Assembly (NCBI GenBank): GCA_028641055.1
Contig: CM054059.1
Span: forward strand, 48,183,682 to 48,247,681
Length of the DNA stretch: 64,000 bases
Direction: 5' to 3'
Source: Alopecurus myosuroides
Lineage: Eukaryota; Streptophyta; Magnoliopsida; Poales; Poaceae
Below are positions 11,423-24,151 of this stretch, piece by piece. The notes beneath the pieces are model-generated. The model did not search any database. It had not been told where the DNA came from and was given only the letters and a program-made list of their open reading frames with translations. The position numbers and the translations under genes were made by a program. How positions within the stretch are numbered: the stretch's first letter is position 1; every line of letters starts with the position of its first letter.

Positions 11423-12975
11423 CACTACAAGAAATATGCTATCTTGTGACTCACCATATTGGTCACCGAATGGTCACGTAAAATCATTTGCGACCTTTCT
11501 GTGACCAAAATCTCTTGGTCAGGTTACGGGCGTCGCAATTGAACCAATGTGACCTTTTGTAGCCAAAATGGATGGTCATGCAGTATGTGACCAATTGTTT
11601 TGGTCGCTCGTACTCTGGCCAAGCCACATCAGATCCAACGTGGCAAAACTGACGTGGCAAGTCCAACTCAGCCTTTTATATGGGCCTAGCCCAATTATTC
11701 ATCAAATCATAAAAAAAAATCTTTCCATTTTCAACGTCTATATGGGCCAAGTCGCTATCAATTCTGGTTAGATACATGGGCTATGTGAACAATTCGGCCT
11801 TCCTATTTTCTGGGCCAAACCATCGATTTTTTTAGCGTCTGTTTTTGTCTTGGTTTTTCTCTATACCGTCTTTGTCCAATGTAACCTGGGCTACAGACTT
11901 TTACCGGCCCATGTATCATTCGGCCCAACCAGTACTTATCACGGCCCAACTTCAAACAAATAGCACATACCAGATTTACCAACAATTGATATCTTTTCAT
12001 CAGCAAACAATTACACATTTCAGGTCTAAGCAACAAATCCAAGGTCTTAAGGCCAGCAAAATTGCTTTACAATTTTTATGTATACACAAAGCAATGGAAA
12101 TATCATACATTCAACACATAAATGCAGAAAATAAAAGCAAATGCTGCATGATCTTCCTCTTCAATCTTATAATGGAGCTATGCAAGGTTGGTGAGGTTGC
12201 TGCTTCAGCCTGCAATGCACACTTCAGCCTGCAATGGACATACAGGAAAAAAAACATGAATAACACGGAAAACACCAAATGATTAGCAGCAACGAGCAAC
12301 CGAGGAAGGCCTTAATTGCACAACAGTATGTCATGTAACAGCGACCTATCAATCACATAGCTAAGGATAGAATGAGAAAAACTGAAGACTTGCCTAATCC
12401 AGAGAAGGAAACAGCCACAATTTACAGTGAGAAATCAGCCGCTGCATGTACATGTGCACTTGCAAGGCCATATTTTCAAGGTTGTCATGTCAACTAGGTC
12501 GGCCGCCACGCCGTCGGCAACGTAGCTCCTGCAGCAGCAATAGATAGCTAGTTATTGGCATGGGAAGATCAGTGCTACAGCTCAATCCCAATCAAATACT
12601 AAGATGGATACAAACTATAGCCATGATAACAATACATCCAAGGAGTTGTTGACTTGAAGAATAACAAAGACATCAGGCTAGGCTTAACATAAGGCTCAAA
12701 CTTAATTAAGTATAAGCAAACAGTATAAACCAATACATGGTTAGGCGACACACATAGATAGTAGAGGCAGAAACATTGGCGATATGTGTAGCATATAATC
12801 AATATACATTTGCTGTGTGGATATATATGCAACATAGTTATAAGACAATATAGTTTATTCGTTTTGTTTATATGCAACATAGTTATAAGCAACAGAATTA
12901 ATAGATGGCAGCATTGTGTCAGAGTCATATAACAATACCATGGGGTCCTAAATTAGTTGCAGCAGCTGGTTGGAG

Positions 12976-13190
12976 CTGTGGATAGCAGCAGCAGCTCGAG
13001 GGCGCAGTCCAGTACAACACTGGCAGCAGCTCTAGAGCTCTTACCGGCAGTTGCTGGAGGCCACAACCAGCCCAGAAGAAGCAGCTCGAGGGCGCAGTCC
13101 AGGACAACACTGGCAGCAGCTCGAGGCCACGGCTAGCCCAGAAGCAGCAGCACCAGCAGAGCCCTTGCCGGTAGCCGCAGCTCGAGGTTG
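12976..13190. repeat. GC-rich minisatellite in the CACTA element
   Basis: The block GCAGCTCGAGGGCGCAGTCC followed by ACAACACTGGCAGCAGCTC occurs at about 12,990 and again at about 13,082, in a run of CAG/CTG-rich sequence. Copies differ by a few bases. Confidence 0.7.
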
Positions 13191-13706
13191 CACGGGGAGG
13201 CGCTCCGAGACCACTTCCAGATGTGGGCTCCAAGACCGCATCATTGGCCTGCAAACAGGAACACAAGAACATGATATTGAGAGTGAGAGTTGGTTCAATA
13301 GCAACATTTCTACTAATGCAAGAATGTTGGTTCACAGACATAAGCGTTGCGAACAGGGATTGGTGCTTCATATGCATAAAAAACAAACAAATCAAGAAAC
13401 TGAGCACACCCGTTTCCTATAACATCTACTGCCTATGCACACACCAGATTTGCATCCATAGCATGTTTTAGTACAAATTGATAGCTTAAGATAATGAGCA
13501 AAACATGAGCAATCTGCACAATCAAGAGATGCAGATCCAATAACCCAGCAACATGGAAGAGATGCCAGCACCTAACAGTATTTATTTTGGCACCTAAAGT
13601 AACATGCCAGTACCTAACAGTTCATGTTTCTACAACACAAATAAGAACTACGAATTGTAAATTCACCAGCCAGTACAGAAAACTAGCGAGATGGGGATGG
13701 ATCTCA

Positions 13707-14084
13707 CTAGGCAGCATCGGTGGGAGGGGAGAGAGGAATCGATGGGCCGCTGCGGTGGGAAAAGAAACCATAGAGAGCTGCGGCGAGCCATGGCTGCGAC
13801 TGAAGAGTATAGCCGACAAAAAACCCTAGGAGTAGAGGCGGTGCGCGCATCTCCGTCCTTGCCGGAGGACGCGAGTTCCTTCTGGTCTGCGAGAGCACGA
13901 GCGAGGTGGGGGTCAGTAGGGAAAGGATGCAGAGGAGGAGACAGTTGGGGATTCCATTACCATATTCGTCCTTGTCGAAGAGGCGTACTGCAGTGCCGGC
14001 CGTGGATGGTAGCGCCGCCGTGAGCTCCTCGGATCTGGACTCACCCAGCCCACCATCGTCCAACGCCCCTTCCTCACAGCGCAC
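13707..14084 (-). pseudogene. Degenerate F-box-like fragment captured in the CACTA
   Basis: The minus-strand frame contains GNGIPNCLLLCILSLL, which resembles the F-box core of grass FBD/LRR F-box proteins (I-x-x-L-P-D-x-L-L-L-x-I-L-S-L-L-P). The Asp-Arg entry and the following LSRRW signature are lost or degraded (LVLSQTRRNSR). The local GC content and CpG richness over 13,690-14,560 resemble the 5' end of a grass gene, as often found in transposon-captured fragments. No LRR or FBD part was found. Function as a protein is unlikely. Confidence 0.35.
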
Positions 14085-14779
14085 CTTCGCAGCCGCGAGG
14101 ACTGTTGCGGGGGAGAAGGTGGCGGCGGAGCGCGCCCATCCTGCGAATCAACGAGGGGAGCGTGTCGTCGATCTGGAGGAAGGCGCCGGTGCTATGACGT
14201 GGTTGGAAGGTGGCGTCTCTCCGACCCAAGAGAGGAGGATGCGACGACGACGGGGCGAGTAGGTGTGGAGGGACGACGACGACACCAGATTGAGGGACGC
14301 TAGGGTGGATCTCGATCGAGAGAGGTGTCCGGCGGCTGGATCGAGAAGTGGGGAGGCAGGAGGGTTTCTTGTCTGAGGAGGGAGGAGGATTTCTTGTGCT
14401 GGCGGCGCGAGGAAACCCTAGCGAGGAGGGAGGGCGGTTTCAACCGGTTAAGCATAAGGCGCGGGATGCGATTGCGACTCGCGCGCGCCCGTATCCAAAA
14501 ACAATTCGGCTTTTCATTCTCACTTTTGCATCTCACCACACAGTGGCTGCAGCTGGGACCTTCAATTTATTGGCCCCGTTGAACAGTTAGTCGTTTGGTA
14601 CTAACAATTAACTAGTTTTGGTAAAAAAAAAAAAAAAACTTCAAAGAATTATAATTAAGAGTTTCATTGTAAAATGTATTTTTAACTCCAACATGCTTTG
14701 TAGGCCTATGGGTTCAAGCTAATACAATAAATAGGCATAAATGTGTTTAAGTCATAAACAACACAAAAATTATACCTCT

Positions 14780-17700
14780 ATGTGCCTTCAAAGGTGAGTT
14801 TACTAAATATTTGTTGCAAAGGCATACATATTGGACACAATTGTGCATCTAGGAACAACGAACAATGTTGCCGAAGAAAGTTTACTTTTCTTCGAATAAA
14901 AATACAATTTCCCATTTTTGGAGTGTCGAAAACGGGTTTTTTTGTGAAGCATCTACCAAAAATATGTTGCAAAATTGTACCACATAAAATTTTAAAAATA
15001 TTAGACCAGATTTTATCTACAAATAACCAAATTAGTTTCTCTAAAAATCTTTCCATCCACCTCTTTTAAAAAAGACAAATTTCAGTCGATTCAGTAGAAA
15101 CCGGGCCAAATTTGAACTACAGGTGCCTCGTAGTTTTCTCTTTATTTTTTGAAAAAATCATTTTTAGGTACCCAAGTACCTATTTCAACATAGATACATC
15201 AAGAGTTCATCAATATTCAACCCCTAGGTACGAAAGGTCATGTCCCCCGTTTTGACCGTTTCCCGAAACCGGCTTAGAAAATTCCAAAAAATTCAAAAAA
15301 ACTCGAAACGATGCAAGACCTTCGCGTGGTGTTGTTATATATGTCCTAGTATCCACAAAAAATAATAAAATTGGAATACGACAATTTGGTGGAAAATGTA
15401 TTCACAGAAATGAGCTATCTCGTACGAAGATTCATGGCTTTCGGGCGAAATGACGGATGTTTTGGCCACATCAATGGCATAGTTTGTTTAAATGTGACCA
15501 TATTCCACACAAAGATGCATATTGGAACAACTAACAATGTTCACGAAGAAAGTTTTATTTTCCGGTGAATAAAAATACCATTTTCCATCCCCGGAGTGTC
15601 AAAACTGGCTTGTTTTGTGAAGCACATACACAAAATATGTTGCAAAAATGTACAAAGTAAAATTCTAAATATATTATGTCATGTTTGATCTACAAATAAC
15701 AAACTTACTGCCTCTCAATATCTCAAAATACACCTCCTTTGAAAAAGACAAATTTCCGCCGATTCAGCTGAAACCGGGCCAAATTTGAACTACAGGTGCC
15801 TCGTAGTTTTCTCTTTATTTTTTGAAAAAATCATTTTTAGGTACCCAAGTACTTATTTCAACATAGATACATCAAGAGTTCATCAATATTCAACCCCTAG
15901 GTACGAAAGGTCATGTCCCCCGTTTTGACCGTTTCCCGAAACCGGCTTAGAAAATTCCAAAAAATTCAAAAAAACTCGAAACGATGCAAGACCTTCGCGT
16001 GGTGTTGTTATATATGTCCTAGTATCCACAAAAAATAATAAAATTGGAATACGACAATTTGGTGGAAAATGTATTCACAGAAATGAGTTATCTCGTACGA
16101 AGATTCATGGCTTTCGGGCGAAATGACGGATGTTTTGGCCACATCAATGGCATAGTTTGTTTAAATGTGACCATATTCCACACAAAGATGCATATTGGAA
16201 CAACTAACAATGTTCACGAAGAAAGTTTTATTTTCCGGTGAATAAAAATACCATTTTCCATCCCCGGAGTGTCAAAACTGGCTTGTTTTGTGAAGCACAT
16301 ACACAAAATATGTTGCAAAAATGTACAAAGTAAAATTCTAAATATATTATGTCATGTTTGATCTACAAATAACAAACTTACTGCCTCTCAATATCTCAAA
16401 ATACACCTCCTTTGAAAAAGACAAATTTCAGCCGATTCAGCTGAAACCGGGCCAAATTTGAACTACAGGTGCCTCGTAGTTTTCTCTTTATTTTTTGAAA
16501 AAATCATTTTTAGGTACCCAAGTACCTATTTCAACATAGATACATCAAGAGTTCATCAATATTCAACCCCTAGGTACGAAAGGTCATGTCCCCCGTTTTG
16601 ACCGTTTCCCGAAACCGGCTTAGAAAATTCCAAAAAATTCAAAAAAACTCGAAACGATGCAAGACCTTCGCGTGGTGTTGTTATATATGTCCTAGTATCC
16701 ACAAAAAATAATAAAATTGGAATACGACAATTTGGTGGAAAATGTATTCACAGAAATGAGCTATCTCGTACGAAGATTCATGGCTTTCGGGCGAAATGAC
16801 GGATGTTTTGGCCACATCAATGGCATAGTTTGTTTAAATGTGACCATATTCCACACAAAGATGCATATTGGAACAACTAACAATGTTCACGAAGAAAGTT
16901 TTATTTTCCGGTGAATAAAAATACCATTTTCCATCCCCGGAGTGTCAAAACTGGCTTGTTTTGTGAAGCACATACACAAAATATGTTGCAAAAATGTACA
17001 AAGTAAAATTCTAAATATATTATGTCATGTTTGATCTACAAATAACAAACTTACTGCCTCTCAATATCTCAAAATACACCTCCTTTGAAAAAGACAAATT
17101 TCCGCCGATTCAGCTGAAACCGGGCCAAATTTGAACTACAGGTGCCTCGTAGTTTTCTCTTTATTTTTTGAAAAAATCATTTTTAGGTACCCAAGTACTT
17201 ATTTCAACATAGATACATCAAGAGTTCATCAATATTCAACCCCTAGGTACGAAAGGTCATGTCCCCCGTTTTGACCGTTTCCCGAAACCGGCTTAGAAAA
17301 TTCCAAAAAATTCAAAAAAACTCGAAACGATGCAAGACCTTCGCGTGGTGTTGTTATATATGTCCTAGTATCCACAAAAAATAATAAAATTGGAATACGA
17401 CAATTTGGTGGAAAATGTATTCACAGAAATGAGTTATCTCGTACGAAGATTCATGGCTTTCGGGCGAAATGACGGATGTTTTGGCCACATCAATGGCATA
17501 GTTTGTTTAAATGTGACCATATTCCACACAAAGATGCATATTGGAACAACTAACAATGTTCACGAAGAAAGTTTTATTTTCCGGTGAATAAAAATACCAT
17601 TTTCCATCCCCGGAGTGTCAAAACTGGCTTGTTTTGTGAAGCACATACACAAAATATGTTGCAAAAATGTACAAAGTAAAATTATAAATATATTATGTCA

Positions 17701-18600
17701 TGTTTGATCTACAAATAACAAACTTACTGCCTCTCAATAGCTCAAAATACACCTCCTTTGAAAAAGACAAATTTCCGCCGATTCAGCTGAAACCGAGCCA
17801 AATTTGAACTACAGGTGCCTCGTAGTTTTCTATTTATTTTTTGAAAAAATCATTTTTAGGTACCCAAGTACCTATTTCAACATAGATTCACCAAGAGTTC
17901 ATCAATATTCAACCCCTAGGTACGAACGGTCATGTCCCCCGTTTTGACAGTTTCCCGAAACCGGCTTAGAAAATTCCAAAAAATTCAAAAAAGCTCAAAA
18001 CGATGCAAGACCTTCGCGTGGTGTTGTTATATATGTCCTAGTATCCACCAAAAACAATAAACTTCGAATACGACAATTTGGTGGAAATGTGTTCACAGAA
18101 ATGAGCTATCTCGTACGAAGATTCATGGCTTTCGGGCCAAATGACGGATGTTTTGGCCACATTTATGGCATAGTTTGTTTAAAAGTTACCATGTTCCACA
18201 CAAAGATGCATATTAGAACAACTAACAATGTTCATGAAGAAAGTTTTATTTTTCGTTGAATAAAAATACCATTTTCCATCCCCGAAGTGTCAAAACTGGC
18301 TTGTTTTGTGAAGCACATACACAAAATATGTTGCAAAAATGTATAAAGTAAAATTCTAAATATATTATGTCATGTTTGATATACAAATAACAAACTTACT
18401 GCCTCTCAATAGCTCAAAATACACCTCCTTTGAAAAAGACAAATTTCCGCCGATTCAGCTGAAACCGGGCCAAATTTGAACTACAGGTGCCCCGTAGTTT
18501 TCTATTTATTTTTTGAAAAAATCATTTTTAGGTACCCAAGTACCTGTTTCAACATAGATACGTCAGTTTTTTCAGAATATTCAACACCTAGATACCAACG
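14780..18600. repeat. 673-bp tandem array inside the CACTA, about 5.6 units
   Basis: Identical landmarks recur every 673 bp (for example at 15,371, 16,044, 16,717 and 17,390). The four central units are nearly identical; the first (from about 14,780) and last (to about 18,600) are diverged and incomplete. The same 65-codon frame appears in the four central units, but it has no codon-level conservation beyond the DNA identity and is not considered a gene. Diagnostic bases alternate between units, giving a 1,346-bp higher-order period. Confidence 0.9.
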
Positions 18601-18996
18601 GTAATCTCCCACATTTTGACCGTATTTCGAAATGGGCATAAAAGTTTCAAATTTTCAAAAAAAAATAGACTTTGTATTTTATTGGCTAAAAACATTCCTT
18701 AATACTCTACAATGACATAGGACATTTTTACAAAAAAAATCAAAATTTATTTTGTTGAAATTGGAGTTTAAAATAAAAAACTATAAAACAAAACGGAAAA
18801 GGAAAAAAAAAAGCAGGAAAAAAATGGACCCAATCTGCCCAGCCGCAGCTCAAACAAGGCAGGCCAAACGTTGCCTATTTATTCTGTGCGAGCAGGCCTA
18901 GGCCCATGACAGGAGCCTGTGTCTTGTTTCCCTCGGGAGGCCAAGGCCCATCAACGTTCTGTACGGTAATATAGATTCTGACGTATGTGCAAACGT

Positions 18997-19223
18997 GAGC
19001 TGTTCGATAGCCTGGTGGTTCGAGCGAAAGGGAGGCAGCGCGTGGGCGCTGGTTCGAATCCCCGGCTCCCCCATTTTTGCTGAATTAATGCGCATGCTGA
19101 AAGGCTGTGCTGAGTTGTATTATAAAGCTCCTGATGAACGTACAGACATAATGTGCGTGATGTCGTGGTGGTGGGAGTGCAAGTTCAGGAGCGCGAGTTC
19201 GCTGGTTCGAATCCCGGATGCCC
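18997..19223 (+). repeat. Two tRNA-like (Pol III box A/B) motifs, tandem
   Basis: The sequence at 18,997-19,068 has a box A-like TAGCCTGGTGG, a box B GGTTCGAATCC and short ends (GAGCTG/CGGCTC) that can pair. About 155 bp downstream (19,155-19,223) a related copy again carries GGTTCGAATCC. The T-stem beyond the GG/CC pair is poorly matched and no convincing anticodon arm can be drawn. They look like tRNA-derived relics, not functional tRNA genes. Confidence 0.4.
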
Positions 19224-19542
19224 CCCTCGGTTGCCCCTTTTTGCATAATTATTAAGCGCACGCAAGCTGAGTTGGCTGCTCCAGCAAGACAGTGCTGAGG
19301 TGGGTCCAACCATGACACATAGGATAAGATTTGCCACCTAGGCAAAAACATCACATATGAGGCAACATGACCATTTAAATTGGTCTCTATCTGGGCAGAA
19401 TAGGAGAACACATACATGATGTTTGGATTGTGACCAACTCATGTACAAGTTTAGACCCACTTAAACAATTGGCTCCAGATATGTGACCAATTTTTTCAAA
19501 GTCACCGACAGATGGTCACTAGTTGACATATTTCTTGTAGTG

Positions 19543-20184
19543 CTTGTCTTATCTGCTATTTGCTGGGTCATTTGGACGATTAGAAACAAAGTGACTTTTG
19601 ATAAGTATGTGTTGCGGACTCCTCTTACTATTGTCTTCACTGCTAGCTCCTACCTGATGTATTGGGCAAGTTTGTATCAGGAGGGGGAGAAGGAGGCTAT
19701 TACCGAGGGAGCTTTGCAACTGAAGAAGATGGCTATTTCGCTGGCTGAAGAGAGAGCTGCCGGCGGGGGATCCTCGACGGCTACCTAAACAGGTGGAATG
19801 CTGATGTTGGAAGGCTGAAGAATCTTCGTTGCTATGGGAAACTTTGGCGTGGTTGGCGCGTTTTGCTATCATCAAGTGCTAGTAGAAGTTGGTTACTTGT
19901 GTTGCTGCATGTTTAGCTGGTTCTCGTGTTAAGACTATGTTGTCTGTGGGTGGTTTGAACTCCTGTGTTTTTGGTTAGGTTAGAGGGGATGTCTATCGAC
20001 AGGTTTTTGTCCCATAGAGGTGCTCGAGGACGAGCACTTTCAGCGGGTTTCCTGTGCAATACCCCTGTTTTCTAGCTGGACTTGTTTCTTGTCCCTTTCT
20101 GTCTTCTAATTTCTCTGTTGTAAGAACCTGATATTTCTGTTATGCGAGTAATAGAAAGGGGCTAGCCCAGTTGGAAAGAAAAAA
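19543..20184 (+). pseudogene. LINE ORF2 C-terminus and 3' UTR, part 2 (after CACTA)
   Basis: The protein resumes with ICWVIWTIRNKVTFDK, the usual C-terminal W-x-I-W-x-x-R-N motif of plant LINEs, and ends at a TAA near 19,786. A 3' UTR of about 390 bp follows and ends in an A-rich tail (about 20,175-20,184). The last 250 bp, from position 19,931, also form the left edge of the 10.4-kb tandem repeat units at 39,304 and 49,683. Confidence 0.85.
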
Positions 20185-20423
20185 TGTATATGATTAACGT
20201 AGGATGTTTCTCCTTTCTGTCACATTCTTTTTTTTACAAATCTATCTTTTTCATATGAGCTAGTTGTTTAATCTAAAAATACTATTCCATGATCAGAATT
20301 ATAAAATATTGGTTAATGTGGTACGACAACGGTGTGTATTTTCCAATGAAGGGGACAAATAGGAGCAATTGTTTTGTGATAGATAGAAATATATATCTAT
20401 ATATATTACATACTAAGATGACG

Positions 20424-20454
20424 CCCTCGCAATTGCGAGGGTCACCTTACTAGT
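20424..20454 (+). mobile_element. Helitron-like 3' terminus (unit A)
   Basis: An 18-bp perfect palindrome CCCTCGCAATTGCGAGGG (20,424-20,441) is followed 8 bp later by CTAGT and a host T. This is the hairpin-plus-CTRRT end expected of a Helitron. The matching TC 5' end could not be fixed. The same end occurs at 39,794-39,824 and 50,173-50,203. Confidence 0.5.
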
Positions 20455-20929
20455 TACAGCTAAAATAAGAATAAAAAACCGAATAAAAATAGACATTAAC
20501 AGCAGAATTCTTCAGAGTAAGTAGCATCCATAGTATTCCAGCAGCATTCTTCAAAATCACGGCCGTGCTATGTCAATGTTGAACTGGTGTCTGGTTACCT
20601 TGCCAGTACAAGGAGCTTCTGGAAATCTAATCCATCATTTCCACGATCCCGATTCCATCATCAAATCCAATAATGAGGCTGCATATGTAAGATGCCAGGT
20701 TAGATGTCTGGAGAGATATTTGACCCCAATCTGTTACATCCCCAAGGTAGGAGGTTATATGCTTTAGTCCCAACCGGAGCGTGTCTGCGCGAGATTGTGG
20801 AAATTGTTACACTAATTAAATAAGGTTTGTACTTTGCCGCCTATTTTAAGTGTTAGGTGTATGACTGACCATGTACATGAACAAAAAAGGCCAAACTGAG
20901 CATTGATTGGACCCGGACAGCGGAAAGTA

Positions 20930-21053
20930 CTCCCTCCGTTCAACAGTAGATGACTTCCACATATCTATATATGGATGTATCTAGACATATTTTAGTGTCT
21001 AGATACATCCATATATAGATATGTGGAAGTCATCTATTGTTGAACGGAGGGAA
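20930..21053. mobile_element. Stowaway-type MITE (unit A, intron 14)
   Basis: The element is near-palindromic with ends CTCCCTCCGTTCAACA and TGTTGAACGGAGGGA, flanked by TA at 20,928-20,929 and 21,054-21,055. It lies in the last intron of the fusion gene and is present in units A, C and D. Confidence 0.85.
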
Positions 21054-21505
21054 TACCTTGCTAGCTCGATCTCTAAAAGAAACAAATAGAACACCCATGG
21101 CTCGAATACAAAGTAGCATGCACAATTTTTTACCTTCTTGTCTCCTTCACGTATGCATAACCACCACGAGCCAGGCCGAGCTTAAAGTCAATCATGTTCT
21201 CACACCTGCAAAATAAGCCTAAGTTTATTCTAGAACTTTGTATCCTTTAGCAAATATGAACTCCAGCACGAAGCAACAACTCCGTGAGTCCACAAATATA
21301 AGGAGCATATGCTTTTCGAGATTTTTCTTCGCCCAAATATTTATTCAATAATACGCGGTTAATAAAATTAAGAACAATATTGTTGGATTCTTATTGTAAA
21401 GCCCTCTCAAATGGTACCAGTTTATTATAAAATAATCCTCGTATTTTGGACTAATAATTAGTTAATATTGATTCTCAAAAATCACCTGGGCTATATATTA
21501 ATATT

Positions 21506-21759
21506 TCTCACAATGGGGGTAACATAGCTGGTAACATAAGTGCCTCCTAGGCAAAAAGATGACGTGACACTCATTTAATGAGGAGAGAGCTAGGTAGATA
21601 CCATATAATAACGCATTCCAGAACAAGATGTGTCTATAGCCTAATAAATATGCTAGTATATAATACTACAAATATGTTACTACCCATTGTAGAATTAGTA
21701 ACATAGAGTAGTATCATATGCATGATACCAGTGTATGATACTCCCCATTGTGACTAGTC
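21506..21759. mobile_element. MITE, Tourist-like (unit A, intron 13)
   Basis: The termini share a CTCACAATGGGG / CCCCATTGTGA core in inverted orientation. The better-preserved copy in unit B has ends near TTA, which suggests a Harbinger/Tourist-type target. The class call is tentative. Confidence 0.5.
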
Positions 21760-23608
21760 TTATGGAGGGAAGTTGTCCAGAAGAAACATTGATCCCAGGC
21801 AGCATGCATTGTCCTTAATAAATTAAATGGACACAATACTATTGTCTATTTCGATACGGCGGAATATATAAAGGTAATCCTACCAAAACTATATATCGCT
21901 AGATCTTTCAGTTCAATCCTTAATTATTCTGATAAGTAGTGGCACTATGAGCTGGTCGTCGCGCGGATGTGTTTACGTCCTCAATATTTTCTCTCTAAGC
22001 TCACAGGCTTTACCTGTAGTTAGTGCTCCCGCGAATAGACACAACCAAGTCTTCTGAAGCTGTAATCAAACTCGGATGGTCCGGGTTGCAATTGACCACG
22101 CCAATAATGCAGCCGCCCCATGGGTTTTTCTGGAGCCAACTGAGTTGCCGAATACATCTCTTTGTGTTCAGATCCCAGATCTAATAAAGAAAATGGTGGA
22201 GTAGCATGCAGTTATACTTACAGAAATATAATTTACAACATGAAACAATATTTGAACCGCAATGTGCATACGTATTATTATTAATTTATTACAAGGTCAT
22301 ACTTGTGCAATCCCTGTTGACGATCCTGTAACCAGATACTCTCGACCACCACCTGGTGAGAAAAAATCAACACAGATCTGCAGACCCTCAATGCAGTTGA
22401 ATGTGTGCACAGATTGGGAAGAGGAAATGTCCCATATCTGTGAATGTCAAACGTAAGTTCTGGTTAGATATAAATAACTGTTAGCCACCTCCATTTCGAC
22501 AGCTTGAGAAAAACTTGAAGTGAGCTCATAGTTCTGATTGCACGGGAACAAGGAGGAATTAACCTTTGCTATGCCATCTTTTGAAACACTGGCAAAGGTG
22601 TTGCTTCGTAGCGGGTTAAACATGACCTGCGACACATTGTCTGTGTGTTCCTGGAATATGCCAACAACTTCCCAGCGTCTCTCCCAGTTCCAAAGTTTGA
22701 TTGTGCCGGTATTCGATGATGACAGCAAAAGTGGCTCACTTGGGTGAAGTGCCAGTGATTCGACCCAACTACCGTGAGCTTTGAATACTTTCAGCTGGTC
22801 CATTAAAGGACATGTAAGTACGTGTATGTCTCCGTTGCCGCTACCTGCCGCAATCCATTGCTTTCGTGCAATGAATCTCGCAGAAAGAATCCAATGTCCA
22901 TCAGCCTGCACCAGATCTAAGTCTTGTGTGATGTTTCGCGATGTCACTTGTGCCTGCTGAGATGCATGGATACAAGTTGGTTCAGGGCATGTATGCGATA
23001 AAAAATACTTTTAAATTCCATGCGTGGATGCAGCTAGTTACCAACCTGGGTCTGGTAGTCCCAAATGCACGTATACCCATTAGAATGACCGGTCAAAATC
23101 CTGCAAGACACAAGTGGATACTTCACCGTAATTTTAAAACTGACAACTTTCATGAACTCTTAGCACATTGTCCCGCACCAGAAGGACAAGTGGTCACTGT
23201 AGCACTGTCACAAAAAATGGACCAGTAAACATTTTTGTGCAGGGTATATTTTTGTATGATATTTACTTGTTGCTCATGCTATTACATGATACTTTTCCAT
23301 TTTTATTGATTAAGAAGAAGGTTTAGTTTGTTTAAAAAAGAGGTGTGAAGACAAAAAAGGATATGCCAACACAATCGCATACTCTCGCGACATTACAATA
23401 CTCGAAGCCTCGTCCTTAATCTTATTAAGAAACGTCATTGACGTAGCCGGTTGGTTTTGAAAAACTCAAACATTTCACACTTTCCAAACCCCCCAATAAA
23501 CGCGCATAACAAGTGATGCCACTTCCTTCCGTCGTTGGTTTACTCGAAGAATCCACCGTCATATACTTGCAATGATTGACACACATGGTTCCTACCGGTG
23601 GCGCCAAA

Positions 23609-24151
23609 TGTTGGTGTTTTAAACTGAAAATATTTTTTATAGGGTAGTTTGTGGCCACAACCCGATGGATTGCACACACAAGACACAACTACTTTTACAT
23701 GTTCGGTCCATGGAAAATACATGTAACAAATATAGTCCGGTTTGTGGTGGACGGAATATATATGTGTAAGCAAAATATGAGAGTAGATGCCGATGGAGCA
23801 CGATCATATCCCTCCTTATATAGCTGGCAACGGGTAGGGTTATAGCCCCCTATGGATGCACATATAGGCTAGTATTCATTACGCTCGCTAGATTTGATCA
23901 TCGTCTTGTGCTCCAAGTCAGGACGGTGCATGCAGTACTCAATATATTGGTATGACGCATGCAACTATTATGGGTTGTGTAGCCCTCATTATCACGTAGT
24001 AGTCCATATACTTGTCAATGGGCACAAATTCACTGACTTCAAAGAGTTAAGTCATGGACCGAGTTTTCCATTTTGGGTGTTGTCCATTCTTCATCCAAAG
24101 GTAGTTGTCTTACTTTTTAACATAATTGTTATCTCAAGTCTTGGTTAAACA
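23609..24151 (-). mobile_element. LTR retrotransposon fragment (LTR + primer site) in intron 9, unit A
   Basis: On the minus strand a putative LTR starts TGTTTAACC (24,151), contains a TATATAAGG promoter-like core (about 23,818), and ends CACCAACA at 23,609. It is followed at once by TTTGGCGCCACCGG, a primer-binding site of the TGGCGCC kind typical of Ty3/gypsy elements. A short degraded frame beginning ATGTGTGTC follows. No other part of the element is present. It is shared by all four gene copies, so it predates the duplication. Confidence 0.5.

Larger units (their letters stand above)
11423..19542 (+). mobile_element. CACTA DNA transposon, 8.1 kb, complete ends
   Basis: The left end is CACTACAAGAAATATG (11,423) and the right end is its exact complement finishing TAGTG at 19,542. 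The target duplication is CTT (11,420-11,422 and 19,543-19,545). Subterminal repeats of the TGGTCAC/GTGACCA type are dense within a few hundred bases of both ends, as expected for CACTA. I see no TNP2-like transposase, so it is non-autonomous. The interior holds a minisatellite, an F-box-like fragment, a 673-bp tandem array and two tRNA-like motifs, each listed separately. Sequence at 11,600-12,960 carries no recognisable gene. Confidence 0.9.

Noticed and set aside
15371..17587. Four identical 65-codon frames spaced 673 bp apart
   Set aside because: They are a by-product of the tandem array; identity is at the DNA level over the whole unit and the diverged edge units do not keep the frame.
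18997..19223. Two functional tRNA genes
   Set aside because: Box A and B are present, but T-stem and anticodon-arm pairing are poor and no anticodon can be assigned.
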